Shown: piece by piece, positions 1 to 7,545 of the stretch
Layout: the number at the start of each line of letters is the position of its first letter
Numbering within the stretch: the stretch's first letter is position 1
Assembly: GCA_944322865.1 (NCBI GenBank)
Contig: CALUQJ010000008.1
Coordinates: 1-40,025, forward strand
Direction of reading: 5' to 3'
DNA: 40,025 bases
Source of the DNA: Candidatus Gastranaerophilales bacterium
Lineage (GTDB): Bacteria > Cyanobacteriota > Vampirovibrionia > Gastranaerophilales > Gastranaerophilaceae
Position numbers and translations under genes: made by a program
The notes under the pieces: generated by a model
What the model was told of the DNA's origin: nothing
The model's input: only the letters and a program-made list of their open reading frames with translations
The model's database searches: none

Positions 1-1
1 G

Positions 2-301
2 CCGGAAGAAAGTGCAAAATATATATCTGATAATCTTAATGTACCGACAATTTCCTGCGGGGCAGGAAGATATTGCACGGGACAGGTTATGGTTTGCGAT
101 GACCTGTTTGGAAAATTCTCTGACTTTAAACCAAAATTTGCGCGCCGCTACGGTGATATGAAATCACTTATTCTTGAATGTGCGCAAAAATATAATGCAG
201 ATGTTAAATCAGGCAATTACCCTAATGATGAAGAAGTTTTTAAACTGAGTGAAGAAGAACTGCTGAATTTTTCTACAGCCATTAATTCGAAACATAAATA
301 A
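2..301 (+). CDS. panB: 3-methyl-2-oxobutanoate hydroxymethyltransferase, C-terminal part
   Basis: Partial gene; the 5' end lies outside the window and the frame is open from base 2 (99 residues visible). PanB transfers a hydroxymethyl group from 5,10-methylene-tetrahydrofolate to alpha-ketoisovalerate, the first committed step of pantothenate synthesis in the cytoplasm. The visible part contains the family's late signature: VPTISCGAG followed by GQVMVCDDLFG corresponds to the usual PTIGIGAG...GQVLVxHDxLG. It is followed by KPKFARRYGD and a short acidic tail, as in full-length PanB ends. The Gly-Ile of the usual GIGAG is Ser-Cys here, a mild deviation. An ATG exists at 89 but the homology starts well before it, so it is internal. 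panC follows after 50 bp, the classic pan pairing. Confidence 0.93.
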   Translation, partial: PEESAKYISDNLNVPTISCGAGRYCTGQVMVCDDLFGKFSDFKPKFARRYGDMKSLILECAQKYNADVKSGNYPNDEEVFKLSEEELLNFSTAINSKHK

Positions 302-351
302 CTACTAATTCCTTGATTTTTTGTGGTATTATGTAGGCAGGAGATGAGGTT

Positions 352-1206
352 ATGTTATTACATACAATCAGCGAAGTAAGAGAGCAAATTAAAAAATGGA
401 AAAAAGAAGGCTTAACCATAGGACTTGTTCCCACAATGGGCGCATTGCATGCCGGTCATTTAAGCCTGATTAAAAAAAGTGTGGAAAAATGTGACAGAAC
501 AGTTGTTTCTGTTTTTGTAAATCCGATACAGTTTTGCCCGGGAGAAGATTTAGATAAATACCCGCGCACACTTGAGGCTGATGAAAAATTGTGTGCTGAA
601 GCAGGGGTTAATATTGTTTTTGCCCCATCACCAAAAGAAATGTATGGTGAAGGTCATATTTTATCAAATGACTTTTTAACTTATGTTATTCCGCCGTATT
701 TTTATACGGACAAACTGTGCGGCAAATCCCGTGTTGGACATTTTGACGGCGTCTGTACAGTTGTTAACAAATTGTTTAATATTGTTCAGCCGGATTATGC
801 TTTCTTTGGACAAAAGGATGCTCAGCAATTAATTATTATCAAAAAAATGGTTAAGGATTTGAATATACCGGTTGAAATCATACCTTGCCCTATTGTAAGA
901 GAAGAAAGCGGGCTTGCGCTGAGTTCCCGTAACAAGTACCTATCAGAAAGTGATAAAAAAGAAGCGCTTGCTTTGAGCAAAATTCTATTCAATATAAAAG
1001 CATGCTATGATAAAGGTATTACGGATGTAAAAGCTTTGACAGAAACAGCATACAGTTTTTTGAACGGGCATCATTCCCTTGAGTATCTTGAATTTAGAGA
1101 TAAAGATAATCTGGAAGAAAAAAATGTTGCAGACTGCAATACACAAGTTTTTATTGCTCTTAAAATAGGTAATGTAAGACTTATAGATAATATTTTGTTA
1201 GGTTAA
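352..1206 (+). CDS. panC: pantothenate synthetase (pantoate-beta-alanine ligase)
   Basis: 284 residues, normal length for PanC. It condenses pantoate with beta-alanine using ATP in the cytoplasm, the last step of vitamin B5 synthesis. The nucleotidyl-transferase HIGH-type motif is present as PTMGALHAGH (about residues 27-36), with FGQKDAQQ near 154 and the SSRNKYLS loop near 188 that closes over the adenylate. A Shine-Dalgarno-like GGAGATGAGG (341-350) sits just before the ATG. It directly follows panB, so both substrates' branch enzymes are co-transcribed; panD is not in the window. No sign of damage. Confidence 0.97.
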   Translation: MLLHTISEVREQIKKWKKEGLTIGLVPTMGALHAGHLSLIKKSVEKCDRTVVSVFVNPIQFCPGEDLDKYPRTLEADEKLCAEAGVNIVFAPSPKEMYGEGHILSNDFLTYVIPPYFYTDKLCGKSRVGHFDGVCTVVNKLFNIVQPDYAFFGQKDAQQLIIIKKMVKDLNIPVEIIPCPIVREESGLALSSRNKYLSESDKKEALALSKILFNIKACYDKGITDVKALTETAYSFLNGHHSLEYLEFRDKDNLEEKNVADCNTQVFIALKIGNVRLIDNILLG

Positions 1207-1218
1207 TGAGGGTTAAAC

Positions 1219-2139
1219 ATGCTAAAATTCTATTATGCACAAAAGAAAATGTGGCAGATGTTAATAAATATAGTATTCATTATTCAAATTATACTATTTA
1301 TTATAATATTTCTCGTTACATTGTACTGGTTTTTAGATCTTATTGACAAACAGTTTTTGACCTTTATTAATCCTTTAGCAAATTTTGTATCCGGATTAGT
1401 CAAAATATTCTATAGACGGATGATAGAAGTAGGCGGCGTAAAAATCGACGGTTCGATTCTGTTGTTTGATATTTTTGCTCTGCTTGTTATCTGGGGCGGC
1501 ACGCAATTAAAAGATTTTTTTGATAAACAGATAACCAAAATAGATATAATAATTGATAAAGTAGCCAGAGATCAGGAAGACCTGTTTAACAAGCAATTAC
1601 AGGAAGATTATGAAAAACAGCAGTTGAAAAATTCCAATCTGGCAATACTTATAAGTTATTCACTGAACAATGTTCTTGGTAATGCTTTTTGGTCAGAGCA
1701 GAGTAATGATTCTATGGAAGCTAAAGAAAAAGAAGTTGATAAACAGATGTATTATGCGCTGTCAAAAATTCCGGGCTGTAAAGTTGCAAAATCCGGAAAG
1801 CAGTTTTTAATCCTGAGTGATAAATTTGAACAAGTTGATTACTTATTGGATTATCTAAAAAAATTGCTTGCGCAAATGGATGAGTACGTACTTAGAAGTC
1901 AGATGACGCTTACCACATATATTGCGCTGGAGCCGTATGAGAAAAAGGCGGACATCAAAAAGATATTTACAACATTAAACAAGCTTTTATCTTTAAAAAT
2001 GCCTGGTGAGATAATTTGTCTTGGCAGTTTTCAACTCCGGTATGAATTTATAAAAGACAGGAAGTACACACCGGTTTTAAAAGGTACATATTCAATAGAT
2101 GAGAGTGACAAAGTTTGGACATTAGTTAAGAATAATTAA
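1219..2139 (+). CDS. predicted membrane protein, unrecognised
   Basis: 306 residues that I do not recognise. The N-terminus has a long hydrophobic segment (about residues 13-41, rich in Ile, Leu and Phe) and a second one around residues 80-96. A charged, helix-prone stretch follows (about 100-140, with many Lys, Gln, Asp and Glu), likely a coiled coil on the cytoplasmic side. The C-terminal 150 residues look soluble and have no motif I can name. It starts 12 bp after panC with a GAGGGTTAAAC stretch serving as ribosome-binding site, so it is probably co-transcribed with panBC. The L10 leader promoter follows it. The link to pantothenate synthesis is positional only. Confidence 0.75.
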   Translation: MLKFYYAQKKMWQMLINIVFIIQIILFIIIFLVTLYWFLDLIDKQFLTFINPLANFVSGLVKIFYRRMIEVGGVKIDGSILLFDIFALLVIWGGTQLKDFFDKQITKIDIIIDKVARDQEDLFNKQLQEDYEKQQLKNSNLAILISYSLNNVLGNAFWSEQSNDSMEAKEKEVDKQMYYALSKIPGCKVAKSGKQFLILSDKFEQVDYLLDYLKKLLAQMDEYVLRSQMTLTTYIALEPYEKKADIKKIFTTLNKLLSLKMPGEIICLGSFQLRYEFIKDRKYTPVLKGTYSIDESDKVWTLVKNN

Positions 2140-2146
2140 GTACCTA

Positions 2147-2177
2147 TTGCATTTTATAATTTTTCTGTTACTATAAA
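2147..2177 (+). promoter_or_regulatory. candidate promoter of the rplJL unit
   Basis: TTGCAT at 2147-2152 and TATAAA at 2172-2177 are separated by 19 bp, and the L10 leader begins directly after. Spacing is longer than ideal and other AT-rich hexamers nearby (TATAAT at 2155) could serve instead, so the exact boxes are uncertain. Confidence 0.4.
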
Positions 2178-2180
2178 ATT

Positions 2181-2292
2181 ACAGCCGCAGACAGCAAGCG
2201 GGCTGGTGCAAGAAGAACAGCCTACCTGAAAGGTAAAAAGGCTTTTCAAATAATCAGCAGCCAACCCTTAAAACAACAGCTTGCCGAGGTTA
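2181..2292 (+). ncRNA. ribosomal protein L10 leader (rplJL autoregulatory mRNA element)
   Basis: The stretch ahead of rplJ contains the recognisable conserved blocks of the bacterial L10 leader: CCGCAGACAGCAAGCGG at the 5' side and the terminal block CTTGCCGAGGTT. Several short stems lie in between. In other bacteria the L10-(L12)4 complex binds this mRNA structure and represses its own operon. The position, about 140 nt upstream of rplJ in the same direction, fits. Boundaries are approximate. Confidence 0.85.
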
Positions 2293-2338
2293 CACAAAAA
2301 TTACTGATACATAAAAAGTCGAAATATATTATTGTGTA

Positions 2339-2376
2339 AGATTTTGCGGTTAAATACATAATGCAAAGTCTTTTTT
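2339..2376 (+). terminator. attenuator-type terminator between L10 leader and rplJ
   Basis: AGATTTTGC (2339-2347) pairs with GCAAAGTCT (2363-2371) with one G-U pair and a 15-nt loop, and runs into six T residues. It is a modest intrinsic terminator located after the L10 leader and before the rplJ start. This suggests that L10 binding tunes transcription into rplJL as well as, or instead of, translation. Confidence 0.5.
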
Positions 2377-2428
2377 GTATGTGTATTAAAACTCAGGTCG
2401 ATAAAACAATAAAAACAAGGAGCTTAAA

Positions 2429-2950
2429 ATGGCAACAAAAGCATTTAAATCAGAAAAAATAGATGCAATCAAAGCAAAAGTTGAAAAAGCTCAGGTCGCT
2501 ATCCTGACCGAATACAAAGGCTACAGTGTTGATGAAATTACTAAATTAAGACGCGCTCTCCAAAAAGAAGGCGGCGATTATATGGTAACTAAAAATACAC
2601 TCGCTAAATTAGCAGTTAAAGGTACTGAATATGAAATCCTCGCAGATTTATTGAAAGGTCCTGTTGCTATTGCTTTCGGTTACGAAGATCAGGTAAGCCC
2701 TGCAAAAGCAGTTTCAAACTTTATCAAAGAATCTAAAAAAGGCGTTATTTTAGGCGGTGCTCTTGACGGTAAATTGTTATCAGCTAAAGAAGCTGAGGAT
2801 TTGGCAAAATTACCTTCAAAAGAAGAACTTTACGCAAAAATTCTTGGTTCTATCAACTCACCTGCTTCAGGTATCGCAAACTCTATCAATGCGGTTATGG
2901 CTCAACTTACGCGTGCTATGGCTGCTGTTAGAGATAAAAAAACAGCATAA
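2429..2950 (+). CDS. rplJ: 50S ribosomal protein L10
   Basis: 173 residues, normal length. L10 anchors the L7/L12 stalk to 23S rRNA on the large ribosomal subunit. The sequence shows the family N-terminus (ATKAFKSEKIDAIKAKVEKA), the AILTEYKGYSVDEITKLRR block, and the YMVTKNTLAKLAVKGTE block. A C-terminal helix (SINSPASGIANSINAVMAQLTRAM) binds L12 dimers. It has a strong Shine-Dalgarno (AAGGAG) before the ATG. It is paired with rplL downstream, and the upstream L10 leader gives feedback control. Confidence 0.98.
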   Translation: MATKAFKSEKIDAIKAKVEKAQVAILTEYKGYSVDEITKLRRALQKEGGDYMVTKNTLAKLAVKGTEYEILADLLKGPVAIAFGYEDQVSPAKAVSNFIKESKKGVILGGALDGKLLSAKEAEDLAKLPSKEELYAKILGSINSPASGIANSINAVMAQLTRAMAAVRDKKTA

Positions 2951-2953
2951 CGG

Positions 2954-3000
2954 ATTTGGACTTGCGGCAAATTCTTGAGGCAAGAACTATCAATCCAAAT
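2954..3000 (+). other. rplJ-rplL intergenic hairpin
   Basis: ATTTGGA (2954-2960) is complementary to TCCAAAT (2994-3000). Inside the loop a second stem, TTCTT/AAGAA (2972-2986), can form. No T-run follows, so it is not a terminator. It may be a processing or stability element that lets rplL be produced in excess over rplJ, which is my inference from L12 being four- to six-fold more abundant than L10. Confidence 0.35.
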
Positions 3001-3044
3001 TTAATTTGAAATTTACATTACAAAAAATAACAAGGAGAAAAACA

Positions 3045-3422
3045 ATGAGTAACGTAGAAACTATTTTAGAATCAATTGAAAAATTAACTTTATTAGAAGC
3101 AGCAGAATTAGTAAAAGCTATGGAAGAAAAATTCGGCGTATCAGCAGCAGCTCCTGTAGCAGTTGCAGCAGCAGCTCCGGCAGCAGCTGGTGATGCAGCA
3201 GCTGAAGAAGCTTCTGAAGTTAACGTAATCTTAACATCAGCTGGTGCTAACAAAATCGCTGTATTGAAAGAAGTTCGTGCTATCACAGGTCTTGGCTTGA
3301 AAGAAGCTAAAGATTTAGTTGACGGTGCTCCTAAAGCTGTTAAAGAAGGCATCAAAAAAGAAGATGCTGAAGCTATCAAAAAACAACTTGAAGCTGCTGG
3401 TGCATCTGTTGAAATCAAATAG
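3045..3422 (+). CDS. rplL: 50S ribosomal protein L7/L12
   Basis: 125 residues; the ATG at 3045 follows an AAGGAG site. An in-frame upstream start at 3006 would add 13 residues not seen in the family, so 3045 is preferred. L12 dimers form the flexible stalk that recruits translation factors. Visible are the dimerisation domain ([28 protein letters not shown], about residues 3-31), an Ala-rich hinge (about 33-52), and the conserved C-terminal domain ([20 protein letters not shown] and [11 protein letters not shown]). Synonymous codon choice is very uniform (GCA, GCT), typical of a highly expressed gene. Confidence 0.98.
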   Translation: MSNVETILESIEKLTLLEAAELVKAMEEKFGVSAAAPVAVAAAAPAAAGDAAAEEASEVNVILTSAGANKIAVLKEVRAITGLGLKEAKDLVDGAPKAVKEGIKKEDAEAIKKQLEAAGASVEIK

Positions 3423-3450
3423 TCGATTATTTTTCAATAGAAATTTTGAA

Positions 3451-3479
3451 AAAGCTCTCGTTTACACGGGAGCTTTTTT
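3451..3479 (+). terminator. intrinsic terminator of rplJL
   Basis: AAAGCTCTCG and CGGGAGCTTT form a 10-bp stem (one G-U pair) with a six-base loop, followed by a run of T. The T-run overlaps the stop codon of the convergent XRE gene (3478-3480), so the two genes share the tail region. Confidence 0.9.
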
Positions 3480-3708
3480 ATAATACAAAATTAAATAACT
3501 CCCGTATATCCATTTTTAGTGCATTCGCAATAGATTCAAGATTTTTTACGGTAATATTTGTTTCGCCCCGCTCAACCATACCAATAAAATTTCTGTTAAG
3601 ATCTGACATTTCTGCAAGTTTTTCTTGTGAAATTTTTCTCTTTTGTCGTTCAATACGGATTTTTTGTCCGAGTTTTTCAACAGTATTCAGGTTTAGTTTC
3701 TCTTCCAT
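3478..3708 (-). CDS. XRE-family helix-turn-helix regulator
   Basis: 76 residues, almost entirely one HTH_XRE (Cro/C1) domain. It has a lead-in helix, then SQEKLAEMSDLNRNFIGMVE as the helix-turn-helix (about residues 28-47), and the closing helix ESIANALKMDIRELF. Such single-domain proteins usually bind short palindromes and repress their own promoter. Two inverted copies of an 11-bp AT-rich site flank its putative -10 box at 3750-3755 (see 3725-3775). No good Shine-Dalgarno precedes the ATG. It is convergent with rplL and sits next to a GC-rich gene remnant, so it may be part of a small acquired patch. Confidence 0.85.
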   Translation of the reverse strand: MEEKLNLNTVEKLGQKIRIERQKRKISQEKLAEMSDLNRNFIGMVERGETNITVKNLESIANALKMDIRELFNFVL

Positions 3709-3724
3709 TTTTCAATTTTATTAA

Positions 3725-3779
3725 CTAATATATTGACAATCTACACAATATTATAGTAAATACCCAATATATTAGGTAA
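3725..3779 (-). promoter_or_regulatory. XRE gene promoter flanked by paired operator-like sites
   Basis: On the minus strand TATAAT (3755-3750) lies 18 bp after TTACCT (3779-3774). CTAATATATTG (3725-3735) and CAATATATTAG (3765-3775) are exact reverse complements of each other. One overlaps the -35 region and the other lies just downstream of the start site. Each is itself nearly palindromic. The arrangement fits autorepression by the XRE protein; binding is inferred. Confidence 0.55.
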
Positions 3780-4069
3780 TTTGGGCAGGAGCAGTAAAAG
3801 CCTGCGGCGGAATCAAAAACATGCCAACTGAAGCCCAGCTAACCGCATTAGCAGAGTATATATATACAAGCAATCTAAACTGGGATGCTGATCGAGCTTC
3901 GCTCTTCACAGCCCAATCACCTTATTTAGACGCATTCTATGTTTGGTCCTGCCAGGAACACAACGATCGCAACGCGTACAATACCTTTTTCCGCCCTTTC
4001 AATCCCACGATGTGGAACCCCAACAGCCGCGCCGACAGCGACAAGCTCGCGGTTTGCGTTGACCAGTAA
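3776..4069 (+). pseudogene. C-terminal remnant of a lectin-like (DUF1566/FISUMP-type) surface protein
   Basis: The frame is open from 3776 to a stop at 4067; an ATG at 3821 would give 82 residues. The protein sequence makes sense upstream of that ATG (GAVKACGGIKNMPTEAQL), so the ATG is probably not the original start and the 5' part of the gene is missing. The pattern KACGG..MPTEAQL, then YVWSCQE, then LAVCVDQ at the end resembles C-terminal DUF1566/FISUMP-like folds. In these bacteria they often end pilin-like or adhesin proteins. The 3' half is visibly GC-richer than the neighbourhood. No promoter or ribosome-binding site is seen. The domain assignment is by pattern only. Confidence 0.5.
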
Positions 4070-4088
4070 GAGGCATGTTGCCTCTTAC
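4066..4088. terminator. perfect hairpin after the remnant gene
   Basis: GTAAGAGGCA and TGCCTCTTAC form a perfect 10-bp stem with a 3-nt loop, overlapping the stop codon of the remnant. No T-run follows, so it would be a weak terminator at best; it may have been one in the ancestral gene. Confidence 0.45.
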
Positions 4089-4091
4089 CGT

Positions 4092-4115
4092 GGTGACTAG
4101 GTGACTGAGTGATTA
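4092..4115. repeat. three tandem octamers RGTGAYTR
   Basis: GGTGACTA, GGTGACTG and AGTGATTA follow each other without gaps. The same octamer family occurs as four tandem units inside the mfd coding sequence at 34251-34282, so it is a dispersed repeat type and not a chance string. Confidence 0.7.
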
Positions 4116-4260
4116 TGTTACAAAATGTAAAATGTTTTAAAATGCCGCTATTTCAATAAAAATGGCTAGTTTCATTACTTTTAGAAATTGTTTAACTAGC
4201 AATTTAAAAATTTTTTATGATTTTATATTCTTGTAGGTAAAAAACAGAAAGGTAGTTTAT
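4116..4260 (+). other. AT-rich intergenic stretch before the 145-aa gene
   Basis: Contains a 7-bp inverted repeat GCTAGTT (4165-4171) / AACTAGC (4194-4200) and an AAAGGT ribosome-binding site just before the ATG at 4261. A TATATT hexamer near 4224 could be a -10 box. Nothing stronger is visible. Confidence 0.3.
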
Positions 4261-4698
4261 ATGGCAATTCCGCAGGTAAGTTTTCAAGGTACTTTTTTAA
4301 TCCCGTATTCTGAACTAAAAGGTGACAATGCCCATGCAAAAATGCGCGCTATCGGGCATGAAACCAGCAAATTCGCTGATCTTAAAGATATGCAGCAGAC
4401 TAAAGACGGGATTCTTGTTAATGTTGATGATAAAAAAGACAAAGAATATCAAGCTGTAATCGCAAAATACGGCGTTAATGTCCGTAAAGTAAATACTCCG
4501 GCATCAGGCAAAAATCAAGATGCGCTTTCTTACAGATATATGATATCTAAATTGTATCCGAATATCGCTGAAAAAGAAGCTAAAAGATATGAAAAATTGC
4601 CGGAAGGTGAATATAAAACAAAACTCTATTTAGATACTTATATAAAGTTCAAAAACAGCCCATATGCTTTTGAAAATGAGTTTGAACAAAATATTTAA
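4261..4698 (+). CDS. small hypothetical protein with N-terminal VSFQG motif
   Basis: 145 residues, not recognised. It starts MAIPQVSFQGTFLIPY, a beta-strand-like opening ending in F-x-G that I associate with orphan proteins of Gastranaerophilales. The rest is charged and soluble, with several Lys/Asp-rich helices, and has no signal peptide or membrane segment. The ATG is supported by AAAGGT 8 nt upstream. It is monocistronic, bounded by a clear bidirectional terminator shared with convergent ftsZ. Function unknown. Confidence 0.7.
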   Translation: MAIPQVSFQGTFLIPYSELKGDNAHAKMRAIGHETSKFADLKDMQQTKDGILVNVDDKKDKEYQAVIAKYGVNVRKVNTPASGKNQDALSYRYMISKLYPNIAEKEAKRYEKLPEGEYKTKLYLDTYIKFKNSPYAFENEFEQNI

Positions 4699-4732
4699 CT
4701 CTTTTTGATATTTTTTATAATAATAAATAAAA

Positions 4733-4767
4733 TAGGGAACAAGAAAAACTTGTTCCCTAATCTTTTT
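4733..4767. terminator. bidirectional terminator between the 145-aa gene and ftsZ
   Basis: TAGGGAACAAG and CTTGTTCCCTA make an 11-bp perfect stem around a five-A loop. T-rich tracts lie on both sides (ATCTTTTTA to the right, ATTTTATTTATT on the opposite strand), serving both convergent genes. Confidence 0.88.
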
Positions 4768-4798
4768 ATACTTCCAACCTTTTGTTAGGTTTGTTATA

Positions 4799-5974
4799 TT
4801 ATTTCTTTAAAAAGTCCGGAATTTCAATATTTGTGAAACTCGGAACACTTCTTGTCGGAGTGACACTTGGTGCTGATGTTGCAGGGGTAGAACTATTATT
4901 GAATGCGCCTGCAAAGAAATCAGATGCACTTAACTGTTTAGTTTCAGTTTTTTCTTGTTCTACAGGCTGATTTTTGAGTTCAAATCCTGTTGCAATAACA
5001 GTAACCTGAATTTCACCCTGAATATTTTCATTAACTGCTGTACCGATAATAACAGTTGCATCATCAAGTACAGAATTGTGAATAATATTTGCTGCATCAG
5101 ATATTTCATGAAGTGTCATGTCAGGACCGCCTGTGATATTAACGATAACGCCAGATGCGCCGTTAATAGATGTTTCAAGAAGCTGTGAATTAATAGCTAT
5201 TTCAGCCGCTTTAACCGCACGACCTTCTCCCTGACCGCGTCCGATACCCATTAATGCTGAGCCTGATGCCTGCATTACGTTCTTAACATCGGCAAAGTCT
5301 ACGTTGATAAGACCTGGTACTGTAATTATATCAGAGATACCCTGTACACCTCTTAAGAGGACTTCATCTACAATAATGAAAGATTCTGTCAGAGATACCT
5401 GTCTGTCTACTACCTGAAGTAATTTATCGTTTGGAATAACAATTACCGCATCAACTGCTTCTCTTAGTTTTTCTAAACCTTGAACAGCCTGATTTTGGCG
5501 TTTTTTACCTTCCCAAGAGAAAGGTTTTGTGACAACACCGATTGTCAAGATCCCTAATTCTTTTGCTATTTTAGCAATTATAGGAGCAGCCCCGGTGCCT
5601 GTTCCGCCGCCCATGCCTGCTGTAATAAATACCATATCTGCGCCGTCCAGAGCTTCTGTTATCTCCTGCTGCGCTTCTTCTGCGGCTTTTTCGCCTACCG
5701 CCGGATCTCCGCCTGCCCCAAGACCTGCTGTTGATTTTGCTCCTAATTGTATTTTGTTATTTGTTTGACCATATTCCAGAACTTGCATATCTGTGTTCAT
5801 CAACCAGAATTCTACACCTGACAGTCCGGCTTTTATCATTCGGTTAACAGCGTTTCCGCCGCCGCCGCCGACTCCGACTACTTTGATTTTGGTAGGATTT
5901 ATTGGTGATCTTCTCGGTTGAGTGTCTGCTGTTTCATCTTTTTTCGCAAAGATATCTGATACGAAATTTTCCAC
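4799..5974 (-). CDS. ftsZ: cell division protein FtsZ
   Basis: 391 residues. FtsZ is the tubulin-like GTPase that polymerises into the division ring under the membrane. Visible are the Gly-rich P-loop region ([14 protein letters not shown], near residues 33-46), the tubulin signature [10 protein letters not shown] (near 122-131), and the synergy-loop region. A linker of about 60 residues follows (Thr, Ser, Pro and Gln rich), then the conserved C-terminal anchor peptide ending [15 protein letters not shown] precedes the ATG. It is the last gene of a minus-strand series after nadK with 167 bp between. No ftsA or ftsQ lies beside it, so ftsZ is outside the usual dcw cluster. Confidence 0.98.
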   Translation of the reverse strand: MENFVSDIFAKKDETADTQPRRSPINPTKIKVVGVGGGGGNAVNRMIKAGLSGVEFWLMNTDMQVLEYGQTNNKIQLGAKSTAGLGAGGDPAVGEKAAEEAQQEITEALDGADMVFITAGMGGGTGTGAAPIIAKIAKELGILTIGVVTKPFSWEGKKRQNQAVQGLEKLREAVDAVIVIPNDKLLQVVDRQVSLTESFIIVDEVLLRGVQGISDIITVPGLINVDFADVKNVMQASGSALMGIGRGQGEGRAVKAAEIAINSQLLETSINGASGVIVNITGGPDMTLHEISDAANIIHNSVLDDATVIIGTAVNENIQGEIQVTVIATGFELKNQPVEQEKTETKQLSASDFFAGAFNNSSTPATSAPSVTPTRSVPSFTNIEIPDFLKK

Positions 5975-6141
5975 TATTGTTACCTCTTTTATGTTGTATT
6001 TTATTGAAGTTTATTTTTGTTTGTTCGTCAGGTGAACTAATCCAATAATATAATAACATACTATTTTAAAATGAAAAAAAGTACAATAATTTATCGCTAA
6101 TTATGAACAAAAATTAAGAACAATCGCAATGAATACACTTG

Positions 6142-6963
6142 TTATGCGTTTTTGCCGGTAGCATTATCAATACATGCCGGAGAAACGCCCCAGTGAAGTT
6201 TATTTTTTAATATGCCGTAAAACTCGCTATCGTTTAGCAGTGCCAGTTTTGCGGCATATTTTGATTTTTTAATTTCTATTTTTTGTTTAAATTCTGAAAA
6301 TTCCTGTCCGTCAGCAGAGAACAGATATTTGCTCTGAGGATCAGTACCGCAGATTGTTATTTTTTCGTCATCTGGGATAACAAGCGGACGCGCTGTAAGT
6401 GTATGCGGGCAGATAGGAACTATTACAAAAGCGTTTAGATGCGGAGAAACAACCGGTCCTCCTGCTGATAACCCATAAGCTGTTGAGCCGGTCGGGGTAG
6501 CTATTATGATCCCGTCTGCCAGGTAGTCACAAAGTGGTTTATCGTTGATTTTCAGAGAAAATGCTGATGTTCGACCTGCAAGGGCTCCTTTTATTACAAT
6601 ATCATTTAATGCGATGTAATTCCCGCTTTCAAGCATTATTCTGTTTTCTGTGTAAAATTCATGATTCAGAATTTTTTCAACTGACATTTCCAGATTTTCT
6701 TTTGAGGCTTGTGACAAAAAGCCCAGACGTCCCAAATTAATCCCGAATACCGGAGTTTGCGTTTTTGCATAAAAACGTGCTGTTTTAAGAATTGTGCCGT
6801 CACCGCCGATAACAAACACAAAGTCATAACCCGTTTTCAGAGCGTCAATATCAAGAATATCCGCATTCATTCCTCTTATTCGTAATATTTGGGACAATTC
6901 ATCTTTTACATCAGCTGAATGCGAGATTTCTTTATTGTAACAAATAGCATATTTTTTATCCAT
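6142..6963 (-). CDS. nadK: NAD kinase
   Basis: 273 residues. Phosphorylates NAD+ to NADP+ in the cytoplasm. The diagnostic motifs are present: GGDGTILKTAR (about residues 54-64), NLGRLGFLS, and TPTGSTAYGLSAGGPVV, which together form the ATP and NAD binding sites. Length is at the lower end of the family, with an ordinary N-terminus (KKYAICYNKEISHS). It starts 10 bp after the O-methyltransferase gene and is therefore in the same transcript. Confidence 0.96.
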   Translation of the reverse strand: MDKKYAICYNKEISHSADVKDELSQILRIRGMNADILDIDALKTGYDFVFVIGGDGTILKTARFYAKTQTPVFGINLGRLGFLSQASKENLEMSVEKILNHEFYTENRIMLESGNYIALNDIVIKGALAGRTSAFSLKINDKPLCDYLADGIIIATPTGSTAYGLSAGGPVVSPHLNAFVIVPICPHTLTARPLVIPDDEKITICGTDPQSKYLFSADGQEFSEFKQKIEIKKSKYAAKLALLNDSEFYGILKNKLHWGVSPACIDNATGKNA

Positions 6964-6973
6964 TGGATATTCC

Positions 6974-7543
6974 TTATTTTAATTTTCTTGCAAGTGAAAG
7001 TCCTGCCGGTAATGCAAGTACAACATTTTCATAATTCGGATTTGCATCAATTGCTTCAATATATGGGCGGCATTTCTCTTCATGTGAAAGTACGTTATCA
7101 CACGCTATGTAGCCTCCTACACGTATGTGTGGATCTAAAATCTCAAAATATTTGATGTATTCACGTTTGTTGGCATCAATAAACGCAAAGTCTATTTTCA
7201 CATCTCCCGGCATGCTGTTTAAAATTTCGCATGCATCGCCCTGACGAGGAATTATTACATCTTCAAGTCCGCACTGTTTGAAATTCTCTTTTGCTACACT
7301 TAACCGTTTATCCCAGTATTCAATAGTTGTCAGATGTCCGCCTGTTTCTTTCAGAGCTTTCCCCAGCCAGATTCCTGAATATCCGTTAGATGTCCCTATT
7401 TCTATCGCATTTTTGATGTTTTCTTCTTTTATAAGAATATACATAAATTCGGCACTTACTCTGGCTATGTTCCAGAATTGCCGCTGCGTTTTTTCTAATT
7501 CAGTTAATATATTCTGCGTGGTTGTATCGAATTTGGTAATCAT
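6974..7543 (-). CDS. SAM-dependent O-methyltransferase (caffeoyl-CoA/YrrM type)
   Basis: 189 residues. Class I methyltransferase fold: AIEIGTSNGYSGIWLGKAL (about residues 42-60) is motif I, the SAM-binding glycine loop. TIEYWDKRLSVA supplies the acidic residue contacting the ribose, and DFAFIDANKREYIKYFEIL is the family's metal-binding IDxxK region. The bacterial substrate is not predictable; relatives methylate catechols or tRNA hydroxyuridine (TrmR). It is tightly packed between the propeller gene (2-bp gap) and nadK. Confidence 0.85.
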   Translation of the reverse strand: MITKFDTTTQNILTELEKTQRQFWNIARVSAEFMYILIKEENIKNAIEIGTSNGYSGIWLGKALKETGGHLTTIEYWDKRLSVAKENFKQCGLEDVIIPRQGDACEILNSMPGDVKIDFAFIDANKREYIKYFEILDPHIRVGGYIACDNVLSHEEKCRPYIEAIDANPNYENVVLALPAGLSLARKLK

Positions 7544-7545
7544 TT

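Noticed and set aside
2757-2978. ORF in another frame of rplJ
   Set aside because: Fully inside rplJ, with Leu-rich low-complexity translation; a shadow of the real gene.
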